A stretch of 64,000 nt of DNA from the NCBI RefSeq assembly GCF_003576525.1, contig NZ_QWUA01000009.1, positions 1 to 64,000 on the forward strand, written 5' to 3'. The notes beneath the pieces are model-generated. The model did not search any database, was not told where the DNA came from, and worked only from the letters and a program-made list of their open reading frames with translations. Of the stretch, positions 53,619 through 62,183 are shown in pieces (the stretch's first letter is position 1; every line of letters begins with the position of its first letter). Both the position numbers and the translations under genes were made by a program. Source of the stretch: Rummeliibacillus sp. POC4. GTDB lineage: Bacteria > Bacillota > Bacilli > Bacillales_A > Planococcaceae.

Positions 53619-54245
53619 TTAGATGAATTTAGCAATTTTATCTAATGGTAGACGGGAAGTACCATGAGCAGGTGAAGCTGCTTTACCGATCGCAATAAGT
53701 AAGATTGGTTTAATATGATTTGGTAATTCGAATTTTTCAGCAAAGGCATTTTTATTAAATCCACCCATTGGAACTGTATCGTATCCCATATCTTTTGCAA
53801 GAAGCATAATTTGCATAGAAATTAAGCCAGCATCAAAAGTAGCGATGTTTGTTAATATTTCTTCTGGAAGGTTTGAATATAGCTTCAAATTGCTTTCAAT
53901 CATTTTATTTTTTACAGTTTCATCCATATAACCTGATTCGAAATTTTGGTTATAAATTTCCTCTGTATTTTTAAACATTTCGATGTCGCCCAAAACAGCA
54001 ATAATAGCTGAGGCAGTTTCTACTTGTTCTTGGTTATTTGAAATTTGTCGTAATTCTTTTTTTACTTGGTCATCTTGAATGACTAAAAAACGCCAAGGTT
54101 GTAGGTTACTTGATGATGGTGCAGTTGCGGCTTCTGTTAAAAGTTCCTCTAATTGAGATTGTGGAATTTTGAATTGAGGATCATATTTACGTACGGATTT
54201 TCTTTCGTGCATTACTTTATTTAAAGTACTTTGTGTTAGTGTCAT
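53619..54245 (-). CDS. Nitroreductase family protein
   Basis: The 208-residue FMN-dependent oxidoreductase has the N-terminal RKSVRKYDP, which binds FMN phosphate, TAPSSSNLQPWRFLVI near 40, and the C-terminal GYDTVPMGGF and AIGKAASP. It reduces nitro compounds or quinones using NAD(P)H; the natural substrate is unknown. AGGAGCG precedes the ATG. It resembles YodC/YdgI types. Confidence 0.9.
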   Translation of the reverse strand: MTLTQSTLNKVMHERKSVRKYDPQFKIPQSQLEELLTEAATAPSSSNLQPWRFLVIQDDQVKKELRQISNNQEQVETASAIIAVLGDIEMFKNTEEIYNQNFESGYMDETVKNKMIESNLKLYSNLPEEILTNIATFDAGLISMQIMLLAKDMGYDTVPMGGFNKNAFAEKFELPNHIKPILLIAIGKAASPAHGTSRLPLDKIAKFI

Positions 54246-54430
54246 TTTTTACGCTCCTTAATCTATCATGTTGAGATTCTACTATACGACATTCCCTTTT
54301 AAAATCCAAGTAAGTTGCTCAAACTAATATAAATTAGAATTGTTTATATAGAAAGTGAATTTTTGAAATAATAAAAAGCATAATCACTTAAAATTATGCT
54401 TGAATGTATGAATGAGTTTAGGATGAAAAT

Positions 54431-54793
54431 CTATTGGAATTCTAAAATTTCAATATGATTTCCAAAAGGATCTTGAATTACATTGAAAATACCTGGAGGA
54501 CATTTTTGTGGTTCTTTAAACAATAATTCAATGCCTCTTTCTTGCAATTCCTTCATATCAGCGGGTAAATCGTTTGAGCGGATTCCTAAAACCGTTTGGG
54601 CATTTTCAAAATAATTGAGTGTATTTTCTTTTTCTGCTTTTTCTAGAATGATGGAGTGACCATCAAAACTCAATTCTACAATATTCTCACCATAATTTTT
54701 TTCTAAGTTAAAGCCTAATCCATCACAATAAAATTTAACTGCCTTTTCTACATCATTTACTTTGATAGAAATCATGCAAAGTGATAGTTCCAT
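54431..54793 (-). CDS. VOC (glyoxalase fold) family protein
   Basis: The 120-residue protein has MISIKVNDVEKAVKFYCDGLGF at the N-terminus and GIFNVIQDPFGNHIEILEF at the end, the classic VOC pattern with a C-terminal Glu ligand. The substrate is unknown. AAGGAG precedes the start. It is a single gene on the minus strand, next to the nitroreductase. Confidence 0.83.
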   Translation of the reverse strand: MELSLCMISIKVNDVEKAVKFYCDGLGFNLEKNYGENIVELSFDGHSIILEKAEKENTLNYFENAQTVLGIRSNDLPADMKELQERGIELLFKEPQKCPPGIFNVIQDPFGNHIEILEFQ

Positions 54794-54974
54794 GTTTCAA
54801 CACTCCTTTTTAATAGTCGCTATGTGTAAATTTCTCTAATGATATTTCAAATACCTTTAATCATACAAAATTCTATTTTAAGAATTTTGTGTTGCAAAAA
54901 AATAAATATATAATATGTAATAAAATGTAACTAATTTAATTATTATCCGTCTTAATAAAGAGGAGGTGTAAAGG

Positions 54975-55358
54975 ATGAATGTAAAAGGGTACCTATTCAT
55001 TCTTATTTGCTGTTTAAGTTTAGTTGCTTGTAATACTGAAAAAAATTCATCAGAAGTTGTAAAGAGCGTTGAAATTCAGGAAACAATTGATTTTTCGAAA
55101 GTAAAACCTAATTCTCTAAAGACTATTTCAAATGATGAACAAATCCACATTATTCAAAATGCATTGAACAGAGCTAAAAAAATAGAAGGAATCGTAGATA
55201 TTGGTTCTCCACAATATAAGATTAAGTTAAAGGATACGGAATATTTCTTGTGGATGAATAGTGATGATACGGCAACGATTATGAATATAAAAGATACTAA
55301 TACTATCTATAAAATTGATTCGGCTAAAAAGTTAAGAGAAGTAATTGAAAACCTTTAA
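54975..55358 (+). CDS. Lipoprotein of unknown function
   Basis: The 127-residue protein has a lipobox SLVAC (Cys at about 20) after a signal peptide. The mature part is soluble and contains YKIKLKDTEYFLWMNSDDTATIM, suggesting a small beta-rich fold like those of other Bacillus lipoproteins. AGAGGAGGTG precedes the ATG. Confidence 0.72.
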   Translation: MNVKGYLFILICCLSLVACNTEKNSSEVVKSVEIQETIDFSKVKPNSLKTISNDEQIHIIQNALNRAKKIEGIVDIGSPQYKIKLKDTEYFLWMNSDDTATIMNIKDTNTIYKIDSAKKLREVIENL

Positions 55359-55484
55359 GACGTACTTCTATATTGCAATTAGAAGCTAGTGTTAATTTTT
55401 ATCCTTCTGAAAATTTTTTATCATAAATCTTCTATCAATTAAATAATCTAATACTAGATTTAAATTTAGTAGGAGGGGAGTAAA

Positions 55485-55811
55485 TTGGTAGAAGAACGAC
55501 AAACAAAAGATACAGCTACAGTAGTTATGGATGAAATTGTAAGTAAAATTCAACAATTTGATGAAGACTCTATTCAATCATTCGACCGCCAAAGATTTTT
55601 GGCTCAAAAAAGACAAATACTAGTGAATGCTTATGGCAAAACGAGTAGTGGCATGACTCAACTGATTATGAATGATATGATCAATGAAATCGATCAAGAA
55701 ATTGCTCACCTCGATGAAAATACTCGTTTATGTAATCAACACAAAGACTATTATATCGAAATTTTGAGAGTTGTGAGAGAATCGGTTGAAGAGTTAAAAT
55801 TAGTGAAATAA
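55485..55811 (+). CDS. Helical hypothetical protein
   Basis: The 108-residue, highly charged, mostly helical protein (IVSKIQQFDEDSIQSFDRQR, NDMINEIDQEIAHLDENTRL) could be a coiled coil. No family is recognised. TTG at 55485 is chosen because AGGAGGGGAG lies just upstream. A terminator follows. Confidence 0.62.
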   Translation: MVEERQTKDTATVVMDEIVSKIQQFDEDSIQSFDRQRFLAQKRQILVNAYGKTSSGMTQLIMNDMINEIDQEIAHLDENTRLCNQHKDYYIEILRVVRESVEELKLVK

Positions 55812-55818
55812 TTATGTT

Positions 55819-55861
55819 AGGGTTATCCCATAAGAAAAAAACTTCAGGGATAGCCCTTTCT
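55819..55861 (+). terminator. Terminator after the helical hypothetical gene
   Basis: AGGGTTATCCC (55819-55829) pairs with GGGATAGCCCT (55847-55857), with one wobble, then T-rich sequence. Confidence 0.78.
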
Positions 55862-55979
55862 TTCTATAATAAATGTCTGCTCTATATCGCAGTAATTTCA
55901 TTTTTAAATTATAAAAATACATAAAAAGGCAACATAAAGGAAAAAGTAATACGAAGATTATAAACGAAAGGTGAGGCAA

Positions 55980-56156
55980 TTGGGATTTACGGAATTTTTG
56001 ACTATTATTTTAATCGTACTGAAATTAGTAGGTGTTCTCAATTGGTCTTGGTGGTTAGTACTAATTGTAGAAATAGTGGCTATTAGTATATATATTATTG
56101 TCTGGATGGTTTGGTTGTTCTATTACGTAAAGCTTAAACAAGAAAAAAATACTTAA
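55980..56156 (+). CDS. Small two-helix membrane protein (Fragile-X-F type)
   Basis: The 58-residue protein begins MGFTEFLTIILIVLKL and continues GVLNWSWWLVL, a pattern seen in small membrane proteins annotated as transmembrane Fragile-X-F proteins. It has two helices separated by the NWSWW turn and a short charged tail. The start is TTG 55980 or GTG 55971, near AAAGGTGAGG. The function is unknown. Confidence 0.62.
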   Translation: MGFTEFLTIILIVLKLVGVLNWSWWLVLIVEIVAISIYIIVWMVWLFYYVKLKQEKNT

Positions 56157-56162
56157 ATGGCT

Positions 56163-56456
56163 TCAATCTTTTGTTTCTTCAATTGTAAGTAAGATTAATC
56201 TGTATATGAAATATATACCTAGATATCCACCAGTGGCTAAGAAAAATGGATTTAAGAAAATAGCATGGATGGTAGTCATAAATACGGCATTTTCTTTAAT
56301 AATTTGATAAATAGAAGTCGAAGCAATATCACCAAAAATAACAATAGCTATTAAAGCAAGTATATTAAAAATGAAACGGAAAGTTTTTATTTTTAATTGT
56401 AGGAAGAACATAACAAGTGGTAAGACAATGCTGGAAATAATAAGTAATACTTTCAT
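56163..56456 (-). CDS. Small membrane protein, unknown function
   Basis: The 97-residue protein has three hydrophobic helices (about residues 4-22, 27-48 and 64-90) and a short acidic tail (TIEETKD). No family is recognised. AGGAGCTAG precedes the ATG. It is convergent with the previous small membrane gene. Confidence 0.6.
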   Translation of the reverse strand: MKVLLIISSIVLPLVMFFLQLKIKTFRFIFNILALIAIVIFGDIASTSIYQIIKENAVFMTTIHAIFLNPFFLATGGYLGIYFIYRLILLTIEETKD

Positions 56457-56620
56457 AAGAACTAGCTCCTATCAGAAAAAAGTTGTTAAAACAATTTATT
56501 TCCTTTCTAGAAGTAGTTTATACGAAAATAGTACGGGATTTTAAACATTGTTTTTAGATTTAGCAATGACAGAAATATTACAGCAGACCCATTATAGGTT
56601 AGATAGATCTGCTGAATTTA

Positions 56621-56716
56621 CTAATTAATCATTGCTAAACCGAAAGTTAACATTGAAAGGACCATAATGGCTGCCATCAATATTACAACAATTTTCTGGA
56701 TTTTCTTATTGCTCAT
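56621..56716 (-). CDS. prli42: Prli42, stressosome-associated membrane miniprotein
   Basis: A 31-residue reading frame encodes a basic head MSNKKIQKIVV, one hydrophobic helix (ILMAAIMVLSMLTFGLAM) and a short end. Size, basic head and single helix match Prli42, the Firmicute miniprotein that tethers the stressosome to the membrane in Listeria. GGAGAGAACG lies just before the ATG. A CAGCAGA/TCTGCTG hairpin (56581-56613) follows the stop. It lies just upstream of and divergent from mce. Confidence 0.75.
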   Translation of the reverse strand: MSNKKIQKIVVILMAAIMVLSMLTFGLAMIN

Positions 56717-56841
56717 TCTCGTTCTCTCCTTTTTTTCTTTAAAAATATTTTATCAAATATATTTTATTTAACAAGTACTAGAGTTTTCTGAAAAATTTAT
56801 GTACAATTGTGTTATACAACATAGAAGGAGTTGGGGGACTA

Positions 56842-57252
56842 ATGGAGAATGTTGATCATATTGGTATAGCGGTCAAGGACTTAGATGAACGCGTTACATA
56901 TTATACAAATGTGTTAGGTATGAAGCTAATCAATGTAGAAGAAGTAGAGTCTGAGAAAGTAAAAGTTGCATTTATCGATGCGGGAAACACACATATTGAA
57001 CTGTTAGAACCACTCACAAAAGAAAGCGCTATCTATAAATATTTGGAAAAGCGTGGTGAAGGCATCCATCATATAGCACTAGCCGTTACTGATATAGAAC
57101 AAGAAATGGCTAGAATGCGTGAAGAAGGAGCTCGCCTGTTATCTGAAGAACCTAAAATTGGAGCGGGTGGAGCAAAGGTTGTTTTCATTCACCCTAAATC
57201 ATCATATGGAGTACTTTACGAATTAGTAGATAGAAGTCAAACAAAGGAGTAA
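56842..57252 (+). CDS. mce: Methylmalonyl-CoA epimerase
   Basis: The 136-residue VOC-fold enzyme begins VDHIGIAVKDLDERVTYY and contains VAFIDAGNTHIELLEP, EGIHHIALAV and a final GVLYELVDR. The metal ligands His and Glu of both half-repeats are visible. It converts S- to R-methylmalonyl-CoA, linking the carboxylase to MutAB. The start ATG 56842 follows AAGGAG and GGGGGA; the longer frame lacks a site. It sits 8 bases before the carboxylase gene. Confidence 0.93.
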   Translation: MENVDHIGIAVKDLDERVTYYTNVLGMKLINVEEVESEKVKVAFIDAGNTHIELLEPLTKESAIYKYLEKRGEGIHHIALAVTDIEQEMARMREEGARLLSEEPKIGAGGAKVVFIHPKSSYGVLYELVDRSQTKE

Positions 57253-57260
57253 TCAGTTAA

Positions 57261-58814
57261 ATGGATATGTACGATAAAATCAATGAATTGTATGATCGTA
57301 AAAGTGAAATCGAACTTGGCGGTGGTGAAGCCAGAATCGAAAAGCAACATAACAAAGGTAAATTGACAGCTCGTGAACGTATCGACTTATTACTAGACGA
57401 AGGAACTTTCGTTGAGATCAATCCTTTCGTAAAACACCGTACAGTAGATTTTGGTATGGATAAGAAAGAGGGACCTGGTGATGGGGTTGTTACTGGTTAT
57501 GGTAAAGTAAATGGTCGTCCTGTCTACCTATTCTCACAAGACTTTACAGTGTTCGGTGGTGCACTTGGGGAAATGCACGCTCAGAAAATTGCGAATGTTA
57601 TGGATTTAGCAGCTAAAAACGGAGCTCCATTTATTGGTATTAATGATTCAGGTGGCGCTCGTATTCAAGAAGGCGTATTATCTCTTGACGGCTACGGTCA
57701 CATTTTCTATAGAAACTCCATCTATTCGGGTGTAATTCCACAAATCTCTGTAATCATGGGACCATGTGCAGGTGGTGCTGTTTATTCTCCAGCAATCACT
57801 GACTTTATCCTAATGGTTGATAAAACATCACAAATGTTCATCACTGGACCAAAAGTTATCGAAACAGTTACAGGTGAAAAAATTTCATCTGAAGGTCTTG
57901 GTGGTGCAAAAGTTCACAACTCTGTAAGTGGTAATGCACATTTCCGTGCAGCAGATGAAGAAACAGCAATTGAACAAATCAAACAATTGCTTAGCTACTT
58001 ACCACAAAACAATACGGAAAAAGCTCCAGTTGTGAAAGTTGAAAAAGAAGAAGATGACAACTTCCGTTCTGAATTATTGGATCTTGTACCTGTCGACCAA
58101 ACAAAAGCATATGACGTACGTAAAGTTATTGAACAAGTAGTAGATAAAGATTCCTTTATGGAAGTTCAAAAAGACTTTGCAAAAAATATTGTCGTTGGTT
58201 TTGCACGAATTGACGGAGAATCAGTTGGTCTAGTTTGTAACCAACCAAAAGTACTTGCTGGCGGTTTAGATATCAATTCTTCTGATAAACTTGCTCGCTT
58301 TGTTCGTACTTGTGATTCTTTCAACGTACCGATTATTACTTTCGAAGACGTTTCAGGCTTCTTCCCAGGTGTTAAACAAGAACACGGCGGAATCATCCGT
58401 CACGGTGCAAAAATCCTATTTGCTTATTCAGAAGCAACTGTTCCGAAAATTACAGTTATTCTTCGTAAAGCTTATGGCGGTGCGTATGTTGCTCTTAACT
58501 CTAAATCTATTGGGGCAGATATGGTATATGCATGGCCAAACGCTGAAATCGCAGTAATGGGTGCATCTGGTGCAGCAAATATCATCCATGCAGGTGAAAT
58601 TGCAAAATCAGCAGATCCTGAGGCTACACGTGCTCAAAAAATTGAAGAATATAAAGAAAAATTTGCAAATCCATATGTTGCAGCATCTCACGGCTTAGTA
58701 GACGATGTCATCGATCCTCGAGAAACTCGTATCAAACTAATGCAATCACTTGAAATGCTACGTACGAAAAAAGAATCAAGACCTTATAAAAAACACGGGA
58801 ATATTCCTTTGTAA
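57261..58814 (+). CDS. Propionyl-CoA carboxylase beta chain (carboxyltransferase)
   Basis: The 517-residue carboxyltransferase subunit transfers CO2 from biotin to propionyl-CoA, or works in methylmalonyl-CoA decarboxylation (mmdA/yqjD-type names). Its two crotonase-like halves show the oxyanion glycines GGARIQEG, GPCAGGAVYSPA, then GGLDINSSDK, FEDVSGFFPG and GKILFAYSEA-like sequence with LRKAYGGAYVAL. No biotin carboxylase alpha gene is nearby. It is in an operon with mce, as yqjC-yqjD in Bacillus. Confidence 0.92.
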   Translation: MDMYDKINELYDRKSEIELGGGEARIEKQHNKGKLTARERIDLLLDEGTFVEINPFVKHRTVDFGMDKKEGPGDGVVTGYGKVNGRPVYLFSQDFTVFGGALGEMHAQKIANVMDLAAKNGAPFIGINDSGGARIQEGVLSLDGYGHIFYRNSIYSGVIPQISVIMGPCAGGAVYSPAITDFILMVDKTSQMFITGPKVIETVTGEKISSEGLGGAKVHNSVSGNAHFRAADEETAIEQIKQLLSYLPQNNTEKAPVVKVEKEEDDNFRSELLDLVPVDQTKAYDVRKVIEQVVDKDSFMEVQKDFAKNIVVGFARIDGESVGLVCNQPKVLAGGLDINSSDKLARFVRTCDSFNVPIITFEDVSGFFPGVKQEHGGIIRHGAKILFAYSEATVPKITVILRKAYGGAYVALNSKSIGADMVYAWPNAEIAVMGASGAANIIHAGEIAKSADPEATRAQKIEEYKEKFANPYVAASHGLVDDVIDPRETRIKLMQSLEMLRTKKESRPYKKHGNIPL

Positions 58815-58825
58815 GGTAAAAGTAC

Positions 58826-58857
58826 AAAACGCCTCAGGTCATGAGGCGTTTTTCTTT
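58826..58857 (+). terminator. Terminator after the carboxylase gene
   Basis: AAAACGCCTCA (58826-58836) pairs with TGAGGCGTTTT (58842-58852), followed by TCTTTT. Confidence 0.9.
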
Positions 58858-58876
58858 TGGAATCATATAGGTCATA

Positions 58877-58987
58877 TTCACGAATATTTTGGTCCAATCC
58901 ACGGGAAATAGGATCCAATCCACGGGAAATTAAGAGTAATCCACGTAGTTTCGGACTCAATCCACGCAAAAACAAACTGAATCCACG
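58877..58987 (-). repeat. 21-bp periodic TCCACG/CGTGGA repeat array (array 2)
   Basis: TCCACG (first copy TTCACG) occurs at 58877, 58898, 58919, 58940, 58961 and 58982: five consecutive steps of exactly 21 bases. Read on the minus strand the core is CGTGGA, close to CGCGGA in the array after meaB. The spacer bases vary. Minus-strand frames read it as seven-residue repeats (LRGLSPK, SRGLDPI), but there is no ribosome binding site. It lies just after the carboxylase terminator. Confidence 0.85.
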
Positions 58988-58990
58988 TTC

Positions 58991-59165
58991 CGGACAATTC
59001 AAGTCTTAAAAAGATACTCCCAAAAATAAACTCAATAAATAAGTACCCAAAATTCAATTTTTCCTGACAATTTAAGTCACTTAAAAGCAACTTCAAAAAC
59101 AACTCAATCCTCAATAAATAAGCCCCCAAAAGTCAACTCGTTCGGACCATTTAAGACTCTAAGAT
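58991..59165. repeat. Degenerate 73-79 bp tandem repeat
   Basis: GGACAATTCAAGTC begins near 58992, TGACAATTTAAGTC near 59065 and GGACCATTTAAGAC near 59144. Each of the first two is followed later by CTCAATAAATAAG and CCCAAAA. This gives about 2.3 imperfect copies of a 73-79 base unit, with no gene in it. Confidence 0.6.
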
Positions 59166-59293
59166 ATCCTTAAAAGTGTGAAAAAATTACAAACTTCAAT
59201 ATATAAAGCAACAGATAGATGATTTCTTAGCTTTTTGTGATAAAATTGTGAAGGAATAAGGTAGCAATACTACCATATATAAAGGAGTCTTGA

Positions 59294-60418
59294 ATGATGC
59301 CAAGTCGTATCGTAGAAGAGTTTTTAGAATTAGTACAAATTGATTCAGAAACTTATCATGAAGAAAAAATTTCACCTGTATTAAAAAGTAAATTAGAAGC
59401 ATTAGGTTTCGACGTTTATGAAGATGATGCAGCTAGCCGTAACGGTCATGCATCTGGTAACTTAATCGCCACACTTAAAGGTACATTAAAAGATGTTCAA
59501 CCAATTTACTTTACATCTCATATGGATACAGTAGTACCAGGTGTAGGTATTAAACCGATTATTAAAGAAGACGGATATATTTACTCAGATGGCACAACAA
59601 TCCTTGGCTCTGATGACAAAGCAGGACTTGCAGGATTATTAGAACTAGCTAAACGATTAAAAGAAGAAAAAATCGAACATGGCGATATTCAATATGTGAT
59701 TACTGCTGGTGAAGAATCAGGTCTTGAAGGTGCAAAAGAATTAGACCATGAAAAAGTATATGCAAAATATGGATTTGCTGTCGATTCAGATGGTAAAGTC
59801 GGCGAAATCGTAACAGCTGCACCTTTCCAAACAAAAATTTTCACAACAATCAAAGGTAAAACTGCACATGCAGGAGTAGAACCTGAAAAAGGAATTTCAG
59901 CAATCACAATCGCTGCAAAAGCAGTAGCACGCATGAAATTGGGACGCATTGACTCTGAAACAACTGCCAATATTGGTCGTTTTGAAGGCGGTAAAGCAAC
60001 AAATATCGTATGTGATGAAGTTTCTGTTTTATCTGAATGTCGCTCATTGAACGAAGCAAAACTTGTTGCTCAAGAAAAACATATGAAAGAAGCTTTTGAA
60101 TCTGCAGCGAAAGAAATGGGCGGAGAAGCAGAAGTTGAAGTAAAACGTATGTATCCTGGTTTCCACTTTGGCCCAGATGATTTAGTCGTTAAAGTTGCAC
60201 AAGAAGCAGCAAAAAATATCAGCCGTGAACCAAAATTAGTACAATCTGGTGGCGGTAGTGATGCAAACGTAATCGCTGGATATGGTATCCCAACAGTTAA
60301 CTTGGCAGTAGGTTATGAAAAAATCCACACAACAGAAGAACGAATTCCTGTTGAAGAATTAGAAAAATTAGCCGATTTATTAGTTGAGATTGTAAAATGC
60401 TCAGCTAAAGTAAAATAA
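59294..60418 (+). CDS. M20 family tripeptidase-like aminopeptidase (YqjE-like)
   Basis: The 374-residue metallopeptidase has TSHMDTVVPG (metal His and Asp, near residue 76), LGSDDKAGLAGLLE (bridging Asp), VITAGEESGLEGA (catalytic Glu), VDSDGKVG and a late metal His in the C-terminal domain. Its dimerisation domain (about 180-290) has TAHAGVEPEKG. PepT-type enzymes remove the N-terminal residue from tripeptides. AAAGGAG lies 6 bases before ATG 59294; a second ATG follows at 59297. The order carboxylase then peptidase matches yqjD-yqjE. Confidence 0.9.
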   Translation: MMPSRIVEEFLELVQIDSETYHEEKISPVLKSKLEALGFDVYEDDAASRNGHASGNLIATLKGTLKDVQPIYFTSHMDTVVPGVGIKPIIKEDGYIYSDGTTILGSDDKAGLAGLLELAKRLKEEKIEHGDIQYVITAGEESGLEGAKELDHEKVYAKYGFAVDSDGKVGEIVTAAPFQTKIFTTIKGKTAHAGVEPEKGISAITIAAKAVARMKLGRIDSETTANIGRFEGGKATNIVCDEVSVLSECRSLNEAKLVAQEKHMKEAFESAAKEMGGEAEVEVKRMYPGFHFGPDDLVVKVAQEAAKNISREPKLVQSGGGSDANVIAGYGIPTVNLAVGYEKIHTTEERIPVEELEKLADLLVEIVKCSAKVK

Positions 60419-60445
60419 TTTTATCTATGAAGAGAGTGTGAATTT

Positions 60446-60931
60446 ATGCCAAGTACGAAAGTTGTTGTTTTTAGAAGCGGACAAGAGGAATATGCAGTTC
60501 CTGTTGAAAAAGTAGTATCAATTGAAAAATTTGAAAAAGTAAACCGAATTCCACATATGCCTGATTATGTATTAGGTTTAATTAAAGTTCGTAACGAACT
60601 ACTACCAATTCTTGATTTTGAACAAATTTTATATAATCGCAAAGCCAATTCATCGGATGCTAAAATCATTATTCTTCAAACTGAAGACTTTGTATATGGA
60701 CTTTTAGTCTTGGAAGCAAAAGAGATTTTAGATATAGAAGAAGATAAGCTTAAACAAATTGGACTTGTAAATTATGCAAAAACACAATATTTTAGTGCAG
60801 TGGCTAATTTAGAGAATCGAATGATTACAATTGTATCACCTGATGTATTAGTGAATACATTAGATGGTATTAAGGAATTGAAAGAATACATGAATTCTCT
60901 AACTGAAGAAGAACTGCAAGCAATGGTATAA
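60446..60931 (+). CDS. cheW: CheW-domain chemotaxis protein
   Basis: The 161-residue protein consists of one CheW domain: KVVVFRSGQEEYAVPVEKVV, NRIPHMPDYVLGLIKVRNELLPILDF and the later VYGLLVLEAKEIL. CheW couples chemoreceptors to CheA. There is no receiver domain, so it is not CheV. About 25 extra C-terminal residues follow. It lies 27 bases after the peptidase gene and may be cotranscribed with it. No other chemotaxis gene is nearby. Confidence 0.85.
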   Translation: MPSTKVVVFRSGQEEYAVPVEKVVSIEKFEKVNRIPHMPDYVLGLIKVRNELLPILDFEQILYNRKANSSDAKIIILQTEDFVYGLLVLEAKEILDIEEDKLKQIGLVNYAKTQYFSAVANLENRMITIVSPDVLVNTLDGIKELKEYMNSLTEEELQAMV

Positions 60932-60948
60932 AATTCAAATCAAAAATA

Positions 60949-60986
60949 GAGCGTATTAGAGAACATCTCTAATACGCTTGTTTTTT
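60949..60986. terminator. Terminator between cheW and the MFS gene
   Basis: AGCGTATTAGAGA (60949-60961) pairs with TCTCTAATACGCT (60965-60977), followed by TGTTTTTT. Confidence 0.9.
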
Positions 60987-61007
60987 GAGCAATTGTAAGT
61001 CAATTTG

Positions 61008-62183
61008 CTATATGGTAGATGTTTTGGCATCCAACTTTAATTGAGTGAATTTTTTTCCAAATAACAGTAAGCAGAGAGAGAAAAAAACAACGCTACTAGC
61101 AAAAATGAGTGCACTATTATAGGTTCCATAATATGTAGTTAGTTTCCCAGCAATAAGTGGGCCAATGATTTGACCGAAAGCATAATAGGTAGTTAAGGTG
61201 GAAACGACGGTTGCACTTTTTGTTGGAAATAGCTCTCTGCAATAGGAAGTTGTTAAAACAACAATACCAACAAAAGTAACACCAAAAAGGAGAGCTGAGC
61301 ACATTACACCGATGACCGATTGTGAAAGAACGGGCAACAGCATTCCAATGACTTGAAGAATATAAGCAATCGCTAGAATGAGTATTGGTTTGAACTTAGT
61401 CATTAAAATCCCCCATATAGGTGCGGAAGGAATAGCACCTATCCCAACAAATACCCAAGCGTAACTTGCATACTTGTGCAAACTTGGTATTTCGTTGATC
61501 ATATCGACTAAAAAGGTCCCTGTAATAATATAGCCAAGTCCCTCTAGTCCGTACGCAAAGATCATCCATGGCATAAAGCCAGACCAAATTTTTTCAGACT
61601 TCACTGTATTGCTTTGTGGTAATGTAGGATTTTCTAATTTTCTCCATAAAAAATGATTGATACATATAAACAAACCAGATAATATACCGAGTCCTATAAA
61701 AGCACCTTGCCAAGCGAAGAATTGTTGTAGGTAGGGTACTAAAATGCCTGAAAGAGCGATGCCAATACCAATTCCACTAAACACATAACCAGACCATTTT
61801 GTTAAAAAATGTTGCGCTAAATAATCGAGAAGTATACTAGATGTTAAAACGAAGATGAGGCCCCCGGTAATACCATTGATTAAACGTAAAAACAGCCAAA
61901 CAAAGAAATGATCAATAACGCCCATAGCGATGATTGAAAGTACACATAACCAAGCGTTCATCACAAGTTTGCCTTTTCTGTTTTTAATAAACCCTGCCCA
62001 TAAAGCACCGATAAAATAGCCAATATAATTTGCCGAAGCCAACCAACTACCCTTTTCAACCGACATTCCTTCAGCTTCTCGCATAAAAGGTAAAATAGGA
62101 GTAAACGAAAATCGCCCAATTCCCATTGCAACAGCCAAAAATAAAATCGCCCCAATAATTACACCCATATGCTGTCGATTCAA
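61008..62183 (-). CDS. YbfB/YjiJ family MFS transporter
   Basis: The 391-residue membrane protein has twelve predicted helices. The N-terminus (AMGIGRFSFTPILPFM) and the loop after helix 2 (WAGFIKNRKGKL) fit the YbfB/YjiJ branch of the major facilitator superfamily. The substrate is unknown. The start is TTG 62183 with GGGGTGAT upstream. It is separated from the flavoprotein gene by about 230 bases with no clear gene. Confidence 0.85.
   Translation of the reverse strand: MNRQHMGVIIGAILFLAVAMGIGRFSFTPILPFMREAEGMSVEKGSWLASANYIGYFIGALWAGFIKNRKGKLVMNAWLCVLSIIAMGVIDHFFVWLFLRLINGITGGLIFVLTSSILLDYLAQHFLTKWSGYVFSGIGIGIALSGILVPYLQQFFAWQGAFIGLGILSGLFICINHFLWRKLENPTLPQSNTVKSEKIWSGFMPWMIFAYGLEGLGYIITGTFLVDMINEIPSLHKYASYAWVFVGIGAIPSAPIWGILMTKFKPILILAIAYILQVIGMLLPVLSQSVIGVMCSALLFGVTFVGIVVLTTSYCRELFPTKSATVVSTLTTYYAFGQIIGPLIAGKLTTYYGTYNSALIFASSVVFFSLCLLLFGKKFTQLKLDAKTSTI

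Noticed and set aside
58877-58987. CRISPR array
   Set aside because: The conserved core is only about 6-8 bases with a 21-base period. CRISPR repeats are longer and evenly spaced by unique spacers of about 30 bases, and no cas genes are present.
58784-59129. Two minus-strand frames over array 2 encoding repeats such as SRGLDPI and WIGSYFP
   Set aside because: Both overlap in different frames of the same 21-bp repeat, lack start signals and run into the carboxylase terminator region. They are translation artefacts of a periodic sequence.
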